From NCBI GenBank assembly GCA_954871525.1, contig OX940869.1, positions 21,728,001 to 21,792,000 on the forward strand: DNA of 64,000 nt, written 5' to 3'. Position 1 is the first letter of the stretch. Every line of letters starts with the position of its first letter. Origin of the DNA: Parietaria judaica (taxonomy: Eukaryota > Streptophyta > Magnoliopsida > Rosales > Urticaceae). Of this stretch, positions 55,108-64,000 are shown piece after piece. The notes under the pieces were generated by a model, which saw only the letters and a list, made by a program, of their open reading frames with translations, was not told where the DNA came from and did not search any database. The position numbers and the translations under genes were made by a program.

Positions 55108-55470
55108 AACTTTATGTCAAAACGAGGTATTAAATAGAATTATACATAATTCAACCCAAAGTCTACCACCGCCAGCATAGCAAATGCCACGCATGATAAC
55201 ATAACCGAACTAGTCCAGTCAAAATCAACCGGTCAGCCAAGCTGAACCTTTCAACCTCAAATTCAAATCAGGCCCCATAATCTGGATTCCATAATATCCA
55301 ACCCAAAAAATCGCCACAAGGCAAACCCAACTCGCGGAAGGTCAGACTATGACACTTCAAGGGTTCCCCGAGCTGACACAGTTTACTCGGGAACCCGTCT
55401 ACCCCAGCATATTGAAAACTCCCCAACTTATACAAAGTTCAATCTGCTTGACAGCGGTTACAGATCTATT
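55108..55470 (+). mobile_element. Gypsy LTR, left part (split by a solo LTR)
   Basis: It joins in sequence sense to 57895-58316 once the copia solo LTR and one CTATT are removed. The exact LTR start is not defined. No gene. Confidence 0.45.
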
Positions 55471-56270
55471 TGTTGGGAATTTCATTAGGATTCCTTTCGT
55501 ATTTATCACGATATAAGCCATCAATCCGTCCGGGTAACATTTAAAAAATATTTAAAGTGGAAAACTTGTTACTTCATATAACGGACAGACAATCGGATAA
55601 TCACGATTACAAGATCTGATAAATTATTAGCAATATAATTTTCATAATTCATTATTAATAATCTAGTCAATAATAAATAAATAAACTGTATATAAAAGGT
55701 TTACATTTATTAACCCAATGCATATGGCCGTACCTCAGATTATGACGACTTACGGCTGCGCGTTCTTAACTGGGCAGGTCTTCGCCGATGCTGAGGGAAA
55801 CTCCCGTGATCTTCCGGGATATTCTCCTGGAATCCTCGTACCGAAGCGTGGGCTTCGCCGGCAGGACTTCGTCGCAAAACTTTTAACTGAAGGTTCTTTT
55901 AAAGCTTCCGGAGAACAACGTCTCACTAAGCCGAACCAGAAAAGAGAGATCAGAGGCTAAGAAATTCGCAGACTCTAGAGAGAGAGGTCTAATTTCTTGC
56001 TCTGTGGAGGTGTGTGAAATGTGTAGAATGAGCATCCTATTTATAGGCTCAAGGTGAAACCAATTAGGGAAATTTTCCTTCCTAATTTTCGAATTCTATA
56101 ACGGGCAAATATAATTAATTCTCTCAAATCAATGGTCTCGATTGAATCTAGAAATATCCAATGGTTCAAATTAATTAGGGATTTAACCAAATAAGAAAGT
56201 CATGGTAAATCAATTAATTAATCAATTAACCTATCACTTCCTTATATAGTAGAAATTGAATTCCCTTATA

Positions 56271-56329
<59 letters not shown>

Positions 56330-57889
56330 AATCAATAAGCTAGATCCAATGGTTGGAATTAATTCCATAACCAATCTAATGGACCATATTGATTCTTGAT
56401 AATGTCAACTCTCCAAGCTTGATTACCAAGCAATAGAATTCGATTTCTCTCTCCTTTAATTTGAATTATATGTGTCATATATACATGTTAATTAATTTCC
56501 AATCCGACGGTTAAGATTAAATCCTAAACCGATCCAACGCGATGTAATTAATTAAGCGTATTCGAAATCCAAACCTGGTCACCAAGTTATTTTTGAATTA
56601 GGGATTCCAAATTAATAATCATGATCCAACGGTTGAGATTAAATCTTGACTGATCTAATGAACCAAATTAATTTTAGAGTTTTTCACCAATACCTAAACT
56701 TAGGTACTTATGCCGCAAATTTGGAAAATCCAAACCAAGTCAAAACTTGTGTAGACCTAGTCACACATTTCTTGGGCAGCATCAAATATACATATATATA
56801 TATATATATTATTAAAATATAAATCTATTAATTATTAATTAATTATCAATAAGAATATTAATAATTAAATCCAAATAATTAAATTGTATTATAATTCACT
56901 GATCTCAATATCACACATTATCAAGGTGTCCGTCACTGAAGCTCCAACAAACAACTAGTGGTTCGTCAAACCTCAGTGTTATTCCACTATAAACCCGAGG
57001 CTGCACTCTCTAGTGATACAGTATATATTATTCCCTTTATAGCAAGGTGTCCATTGATACAATCAAATTCGGGTTATTGATCTATCACTTGATGATCCAC
57101 ACATGAGCAGGCGGTTTTTATCATTTTGCCTCTCATCTCATTTTCATCCTTAACTCAGTTAGTAATATTGTGAGTAACCCACTTATGGTTTCGATTCATA
57201 AGTTGCGCACGGGTACCTCTCACTTCTCACCACTAACAATCAAAGGAATCATATCGACTCTAAAGAGAGCTATGTGATGTCTGTTTCTATGACCAAGCTA
57301 CCCTTACATGTTACTATCATGTTCCAAAAATAGCACCATTGGGAACGACAGTAAATGTGTTCTTTAACAGTTAAATCGAAGAACAATCAAGTCAACAGTC
57401 CAGACTCGAGGTCACTCAGGACTTAGATCGAATATCCATTTGATCATCTACTAGTGACTCAACTCCAAGCTATCAATGACGGTCTTATATGATAACTTCC
57501 GGAGTTTAAGTCAGGTCTAGTCTAGTATGATGCCGCTTCATACTTAATGCACTTTTAGTGAATTTGACACACACTTAATCCAGAATTAGATTATATCACT
57601 TAGTCACATTAATGACTTTATTCGATTGATGATCTTCCACTCAGTTAATCAAGTCACAGACGTTTTAAGTTCATTTATTATCATTATTAATTCTTCCTCA
57701 CATTGACTCGGTTGGGATAATAATAACATAATTGCATCCTTTATGAACTAAGGAACAAACATTCTATTTTACTCTACTATAAACTACAATAAGATTAACA
57801 TAATAAGTAGCATCTTTTATTCAACTACTTTAGCCAAAATCTTTTAAAATTAGGGAAAAGACAGCTTGTTTAAGGACACATGTCCAATA
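55471..57889 (-). mobile_element. Solo copia LTR, target duplication CTATT
   Basis: In plus coordinates it starts TGTTGGGAATTTC and ends CCAATA (mutated CCAACA). CTATT lies directly at 55466-55470 and 57890-57894. There is no primer-binding site on one side or polypurine tract on the other, so it is a solo LTR left by LTR-LTR recombination. It is homologous to 58792-61548. The AT repeat at 56273-56325 is internal. Confidence 0.85.
56273..56325. repeat. (AT)n microsatellite
   Basis: Alternating TA run of about 50 bp within the solo LTR. Confidence 0.9.
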
Positions 57890-57894
57890 CTATT

Positions 57895-58316
57895 CTCTTG
57901 GACACTTGTCAGCGCAAGAAGACACTTCTGAGCCCATTAAAGCCCGATTACTCGGATGCATAAGAGAGAGGGAGGGAGCGCTATATAAACCAAGCAGAGA
58001 ACGTGGAGAAGGGATCCAAATTCATTACTTTCGAGCGACACAATTGTTGTCTTTCAATATATTCAAGCTCCCTCTTCCCTTTCTCTGATATGTACTCAAG
58101 CATCATCTATAAACTATAGAAGAAATACTCAACTACCGCTTTGGTACGAACCTCTCTAAAAGTAATTTTTTTCAATATACATATATATATATATTATCTG
58201 CGTCGAATAGTAGTTATAAGACGCGAGGTCGGGATTCATATGGCAAATATACATGTATATAAATCAACCAGGCTTACCAAAGTTCGTGACGGTTGAGGTG
58301 GAGATCCACGTCAACA
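57895..58316 (+). mobile_element. Gypsy LTR, right part
   Basis: It contains TATATAAA at 57982-57989 and ends CGTCAACA at 58316, directly before a TGGCGCC-type primer-binding site. Plus-strand polarity. Confidence 0.6.
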
Positions 58317-58317
58317 G

Positions 58318-58337
58318 TTTGGCGCCGTATGTGGGAA
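58318..58337 (+). other. Primer-binding site of the fragmented gypsy element
   Basis: TTTGGCGCCGTATGTGGGAA, similar to Ogre/Tat-type sites. It differs from the site of elements a and b, so this is a separate gypsy family. Confidence 0.6.
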
Positions 58338-58399
58338 ACTACGATTCTCGATAACGCAAAGTTACTCCACGACCACTCATCTTTATTTTCATATTCATC

Positions 58400-58770
58400 A
58401 TGGTTTCACCTGACGAATGTCCCAAGGTGACAGAAATTGAACACACAAATTCGAGAGACAAAATCTCTCTTAGATGACCCATCTCATGCGCGAGATGAAT
58501 GCACGGATCGATCACCAGGAAGAAACAAACAGGCAGCTCAGAGAGCAAATCGAACGCCTGTCATCAAATCTCGCTCGTCAATATGAGCCCCGAGAACCAA
58601 ACGTCAGGATCGGGATGGGAAGAGTATCCCACGAAGGAAGGGCTCTGAATTTCGATGAAGATTTCTCCCTACCCCTTCCGGAAGGATCAATCCCGGTAAA
58701 AGCTCATCCACATCCTCCAATGAGGAGCGAAGAAGATCAGTATCGCACCCCTGCTCAAATGTTGGGAATT
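58400..58770 (+). pseudogene. Gypsy gag N-terminal fragment
   Basis: ATG at 58400 opens MVSPDECPKVTEIEHTNS. A frameshift near 58470 leads into MREMNARIDHQEETNRQLRE, a coiled coil, and on to EDQYRTPAQM, where the copia element interrupts it. It is Gag-like by position after the primer-binding site and by its coiled-coil start. Confidence 0.5.
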
Positions 58771-58822
58771 AGATCTTGCTCTAATACCAATTGTTGGAAA
58801 TTGGATCTCTACGATACCAATT
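58761..58822 (-). repeat. Tandem copy of LTR end plus primer-binding site
   Basis: On the minus strand two adjacent units of about 30 bp each read attggtat-...-gat-c-aatt-ccaaca. Both combine a primer-binding-site-like ATTGGTATYNNAG with a CCCAACA LTR end. Confidence 0.6.
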
Positions 58823-61548
58823 TTCTGGGGATCACGTCACGGATCCCGTGAATATTATCGCGAAATATGTCGTCAAACCGTCCGGGTAACATTTAAAAAA
58901 TTATTTTAAGCGGAAAACATATTAACCGACCGACGGTCCGAACATCGGATAATAACCATATTACAAGATCTGATAAATATTAGGTAATTTAATATTCATA
59001 AATCATTATTAATAATCTAGTCTATAGGAAATATATAAAAAGCAGAAAATGGTCGTATTTATTAACCCAATGCATAAGGCCGTACCTCAGTTGTCGACTT
59101 CCGGATGTGTTCTATACTTGGCAGGCTCCGCCGGTGCTGAGGAAAACACCCGTGATCTTCCGGGATATTCTCTTGGATTCCTCGTACCGAAGTGTGGGCT
59201 TCACTGGCAGGACTCCGTCGCAAACTTTAACTGATGGTTCTTTTTAAGCTTACGAAGAACTAAGTCTCTTAACCCGAACCAGAGAGAGGCCAAAGGAAAA
59301 ATTCGTAGACCCTTAAGGAGAGGGAGAGTTCGAATTTTTCTCTGGGGAAAGATGTAAAAAATGTGTAGAATGAGCTCCCTATTTGTAGGCTCAGACTGTA
59401 ATTGAATTAGAGAAATTCCCTCCTTAATTTTCGAATCTTTATATTAAATATAATTAACTATTTCAATCCAATGGTCTAGATTTAATCTTATCTAAATCCA
59501 AGGGATATAATTAATTAGGGATGCAATTAAATAAGAAAGACTTGGTAAAAATCAAAATCCAATCTTATCCTCTTATCGTGAATTCGAATATATATATATA
59601 TATAAATAAATTCAAAAATTAATTATCTAGATCCAACGGCTGAGATAAATCTTAAACCGATCTAATGGATCAAATTAATTCAGGATAAAATCAAATAACC
59701 AAGGACTTGGTAAAAGCCCTAATTCGATTCTATCCACATTATATATTCGATAATTATATATTATATATATTATTAATTAATTTCCAATCCGACTGCAAAG
59801 ATTAAATCTTAAACCAATCCAACGGATACAATTAATTAGGTCAGATTCGAAAATCCTAAGCTTGGTCACCAAGCTATTAATTTCGAATTATAGATAGGGT
59901 CAAAACCAATTATCTTAATCCAACAGTTGATATTAAATCATAACCGATCAAATGGATTAAATTGATTTTAGGATTTTGCTAAAATACCAAAACTTTAGGT
60001 ACTTTTGCCATAAATATCAAAACTTCAAACCAAGTCAAAAAAGTGTGGAGCAATTCCAGTTTCCTTGGCAGCCAAAATCGATTTAAACATTATATATATA
60101 ATTAAATATATGTTTTTATTTATTAATATAAATCTATTAATTATTAATTAATTATTAATAAGATATTAATAATTAAATCCAAATAATTAAATTATATTAA
60201 TATCCTCTGATCTCAATATCACACATTCAAATGTCATGGTGCCACACCATCATTTAAATTCGTGACATGTGATTTAATTTCACAATTTACCAAAACGATC
60301 ACAAACTTAGAAATTCTCTAACTCACAAACCGTACGTCGAAACGACTCGGTTAAAAAAGCAAAGTTTCTTAGACATTAATTTCCAACAACTTTCATGTGG
60401 ACAGAAAATCCAAATTCTACTTTATTTTGTCAGTTAATTTCAGTTACCAAGATATGGTACTTTTGCCACGGTAGTGATAAAACTATCTGATGTCTGTCAT
60501 TGACTTCAGTTTTATAAATCTTGCAAAATGATTAAACATATCAAAATTTTCCTATCACGTACGTATCATCCGTTACGAAGCTATCCTGGGGACCATGGAC
60601 CCGTACCACTTAAGCTCCAACGAACTACTAGGATGTTCGTCAAACCTCGGTGTAATTCCACTATAAACCCGAGGTTGCACTCTTTAGTGATACAATATAT
60701 ATTATTCCCTTTATTACAGCAGGGTGTCCATTGATACAATCAAATTCGGGTTATTGATCTTTCACTTGATGATCCACACATGAGCAGACGATTTTTACCG
60801 TTATGCCCCTCATTGCATTTTCATCCTTGACTCAGTCAGTAATATCATGAGTAACCCACTTATGGTTTCGATTCATAAGTTGCGCACGGGTACCTCTCAC
60901 CTCTCAGCACCGACAATCAAGGGAATCATCATGAATCTGAAGAGAGCTGTATGATGCCCATGTCTATGACCAAGCTACCCTGATTGCTGACGATCATGTT
61001 CCCAAAATAATAGTGTTGTGAACAACGGTAATATATTGTGGTCTTTAACGGTTAAATCAAAGAACAATCAAGCCAGCAGCTCGGAAACAATATCACTCAG
61101 GACTTAGATCGAATATCCATTTGATCATCTACTAGTGACTCAACTCCAAGTTATCAGTGACGGTATTATATGATAACTCCCAGAGTTTAAGTCAGGTCCA
61201 GTCCAGTATGAAGACACTTCATACTTAATGCACTTCTAGTGAGTGTGACACACACAAAATCCAGAATAGGATTGTCACTTAGTCACATTAATGGGCTCCC
61301 ACCCAGTTAATCAGGTACCGGAAATTTATAGTTCATTTATTATGATTATTAATTCTTCCTCACATTGACTTTGTTGTGATAATAATAACATAATTGCATC
61401 CTTTATGAACTAAGGAACAAACATTCTATTTTACTCTACCAGAAACTATAATAAGATTAACATAATAAGCACCATCTTTCATTCAACGAATTGTCATAAT
61501 CTTTTACAAATGAATAAAAACAGATTGTTTAAGGACACATGTCCAACA
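58792..61548 (-). mobile_element. 3' LTR of the minus-strand copia element
   Basis: In plus coordinates it starts TGTTGGAAATT and ends TGTCCAACA. It is about 2.76 kb long, roughly 330 bp longer than the solo LTR, mainly through an extra block around 60230-60580. The polypurine tract CAAGTGGGAGAT lies directly right of it on the minus strand. The 5' LTR is beyond the window. Confidence 0.8.
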
Positions 61549-61560
61549 ATCTCCCACTTG
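61549..61560 (-). other. Polypurine tract of the minus-strand copia element
   Basis: Minus strand CAAGTGGGAGAT abuts the TGTTGG start of the LTR, as usual for plant copia elements. Confidence 0.75.
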
Positions 61561-61563
61561 TAC

Positions 61564-62961
61564 TTAAAAAAGATGACCCATGTCTTTCAGACTCATATTC
61601 TCCAGATGCCTCCTGAATATTTTCTCTGGCAACGTCTTGGTGAATGGATTAGCCAGATTGTCTTTCGAAGCTATTTTTACAACCCTTACGTCGCCACGAC
61701 GCACTATCTCTCTTATGAGATGGTATTTTCGTTCTATATGTTTCGCCTTGTTATGGTCTCTGGGCTCTTTAGAATTTGCCATGGCACCACTGTTGTCACA
61801 GTATAGTGTTTGGGGCCCATCTACATCTGGAACTACTCCCAGCTCTATGTAGAAATTCTTGAGCCAAACTGATTCTTTGGTTGCCTAACAGGTTGCTACG
61901 TATTCAGCTTCCATTGTGGAATCTGCGATACAGGATTGCTTTACGCTTCTCCAGAATATCGCTCCACCAGCAAGGGTGAACACTTCTCCCGACGTCGACT
62001 TTCTCGCGTCTCTATCAGACATAAAGTCTGAGTCAGTGTAACCTAGTGGATTCAGTTCTGATCCTGAAAACACTAACATATAGTCTCTCGTTCTCCGAAG
62101 ATACTTGAGAATGTTCTTCACTGCAGTCCAGTGAGCCATACCCGGGTTGGATTGGTATCTGCATACAATTCCCACAGCATAACAGATGTCTGGCCTAGTA
62201 CACTGCATAACGTACATTAGACTTCCCATGTCTTGTTGGCCTAGTATCCACCTCATCTCGTCTTGCTCTTCCGGAGAAGTAGGGCATTGCTTCCTGTTAA
62301 GGAACACTTCATGTCTTGTTGGTAAATTACCTCCCTTGGAGTTTGCCATTGCAAAACGATCAATGTAGGTCGCTTGTGATGAAGATAGAAGCCTGTTGTT
62401 GCGATCCCTAAAAATACGGATCCCAAGAACATAACTGGCTTATCCCATGTCCTTCGTTTGGAATTGCGTAGATAGCCACGCTTTCACGTCCGATAGCCTC
62501 TTCACACTGTTTCCAATGAGAAGAAAATCGTCGACGTATAGAACAAGGAATATCTCCACGGTATCATCATTGAATTTGTAAATGCAGGCCTCAGTGATGT
62601 TCTGTATGAATCCATAGGTCTTGACGGTCTCATCAAACCTTAGATTCCAGAATCTGAAAGCTTGCTTCAATCCCGTAAATGGATTTGAGTTATCTGCAAA
62701 CCTTCCCCCTTCTTGACCCTTTTGCACGAACCTTTCTGGTTGGTCGATATAGATGTTTTCGTCAGTATACCCGTTCAGGAAGGCGGTTTTGACGTCCATC
62801 TGCCAAATCTCGTAATTGAGACTACAGGCTATGGCCATGAGAATCCGGATGGACTTGTACTTATCGACTGGAGCGAAAGTCTCATCGAAATCAATATCTT
62901 CCCTCTGGGTAAAACCCTTAGCCACTAGTCTAGCCTTGAAGGTTTCAACCTTCCTGTGCAT
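61564..62961 (-). pseudogene. Copia reverse transcriptase and RNase H (minus-strand element)
   Basis: 62961-62440 carries FKARLVAKGFTQRE, TFAPVDKYKSIRI, MDVKTAFLNGYTDENIYIDQP and LVLYVDDFLLIGNS (intact YVDD). A frame break near 62440 follows. 62349-61885 carries RRTRDYMLVFSGSELNPLGY (RNase H), ARKSTSGEVFTLAGGAIFW and the STMEAEYVA motif with catalytic Glu. A stop near 61888 and a gap precede the final KHIERKYHLIREIV...DNLANPFTK block, which ends at 61564. A Tork/Angela-type pol, moderately decayed, of the same family as 13720-15072. Confidence 0.88.
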
Positions 62962-64000
62962 TCCTCTCTTCCTTTTGTATACCCACTTACAGCCAATGGT
63001 TTTGAAGCCATCCAGTAAGTCTACAAGTTCCAGACTTGATTAGAATTTATAGATTCTATTTCTAGGTTCATGGTTTCCTGCCATTCTCCCTTATCAGGAT
63101 CAACCATAGATTGCTCGTATCCTATGGGATCTACAACACAAGTTTTTGTAACAGCTAGCTGAAATTCCAACTGGGTGTGCTCGTAGTGTTTAACTGGTCT
63201 TATAAACCTCTCACTATGTATGAGTATCCCTTGGTTCTGATTTGAGACTGTGGTTTCCGCACTCTGATTATCAACATGCGCTGTTGATTATGAAATTACT
63301 TTGTCTTCTAACAATTCCTCTAGAAATATTTTACCTTGAGGTTCATAGTTTACTATAGAGTCATATTCCAAAAGAGTTACTATCGCGGAAAAACGATTAC
63401 TCTCTTATATTATCATAAACTATATCTTGTCCGACTCCCATTAAATGAATAGCGTAAAATGATTATTTCCCCTTAATCATTTCTAAAAGGTTCATGTTCC
63501 TTCTTTCTTGAACACCTCATTGTGATGGTGTGCTAGGAACCGTGGACTAACAAAGAATTAATTTCTCTTACAGGTGATCACTGAACTGAAAGTTCAGATT
63601 CACCCTTTCAGAATAATTGAAGAGTCATAAGTGATTTACTGAATTAAAAATTCGGTTCATGCAATAAATTTCTTGAACTTAAAAGTTCTAATTTACTTTG
63701 CATTCATACCATTACCTTGAATACTTGCCAATCATTAGATAAAGTATTCATATCCTTCTCGAGCTTGTATAATGGACCACATACACCAAGTATGTACAAG
63801 CTTTATAGGAACTGTGGTTCTTTAGACCCTTTTCTCATAAAATGGTCTTTTAATCATTTTAATCTTTAGACAAGATTCTCAAACAGGCAGGGAACTGACG
63901 AACAGCTCACGCATTGGTTCATCCTGTTTATCTCATCCAAATTAATATTACTATCTTTTAGATGCCTTAGGTATGATCGATAACTTCCACAGTTAACCTT
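62962..64000 (-). pseudogene. Copia integrase and linker relic (minus-strand element)
   Basis: Just upstream of RT the minus strand encodes EQSMVDPDKGEWQETMN, with a 1-bp frame loss near 63030. Further right, about 63470-63535, it encodes a PSTPSQ*GVQERRN-like integrase block where a 1-bp loss turns the Asn-Gly into a stop. Faint core motifs (GYEYF) appear near 63760. The zinc-binding domain and gag would be beyond the window. Confidence 0.65.

Noticed and set aside
58792..61548. LTR shared by two tandem copia elements, because a primer-binding-site-like motif lies on its left and a polypurine tract on its right
   Set aside because: The sequence further left is gypsy gag on the plus strand, not copia interior. 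The motif is part of a 60-bp terminal duplication.

Overview
The window is nuclear DNA from a flowering plant, most likely a eudicot. It has two intron-rich single-copy plant genes in AT-rich, transposon-packed DNA, GT-AG introns of about 70-400 bp, and Ty1/copia, Ty3/gypsy Tat-type, CACTA-like and Mutator-like elements of plant type. The species cannot be named from the sequence.

Host genes. (1) 22835-25733 (+) is an eight-exon, 656-residue CDK-like Ser/Thr kinase of the IBS1/At1g18670 group, with an N-terminal MGC acylation motif. (2) 36494-39333 (-) is a ten-exon, 535-residue DUF1336 protein of the CW14 / EDR2-like family, with an N-terminal MGGC motif. Both models were assembled exon by exon and keep frame across every junction. 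They converge, with their 3' ends about 10.8 kb apart, and a retroelement lies between them.

Layout. 1-9600: AT-rich DNA with CCGCGG-bearing duplications, a four-fold tandem exon repeat and a broken Ulp1-type protease gene, ending in a possible CACTA terminus at 9600. 9601-15281: a decayed, rearranged copia element whose interior holds a 63-bp-arm hairpin and an unrecognised exon-like gene fragment. 15282-16757: a minus-strand LTR/PBS remnant. 16763-19908: a deleted copia element with target duplication TGTAC. 19914-22834: kinase upstream region. 25734-29821: intergenic, with a Mutator-like MITE, a GC-rich inverted repeat and a dense TTGACT array. 29822-35249: a non-autonomous gypsy element (target duplication CTTTA) that carries a long antisense reading frame. 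36494-39600: DUF1336 gene. 42629-52052: a Mutator-like foldback element split by a complete Tat-type gypsy element (42837-51232, target duplication AACGT). 55108-58791: a gypsy LTR and gag fragment broken by a 2.4-kb solo copia LTR (target duplication CTATT). 58792-64000: a minus-strand copia element with a long LTR, running off the window.

The most unusual content is the pair of related gypsy elements. They share LTR ends, primer-binding site, leader and a palindrome beside the polypurine tract, but one encodes gag-pol and the other has lost it and carries instead a roughly 950-codon frame on the opposite strand with its own TATA-like box. The 12165-12325 hairpin and the gene-like insert in the first copia element are the next most interesting. 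No rRNA, tRNA, CRISPR or bacterial-type feature was seen.
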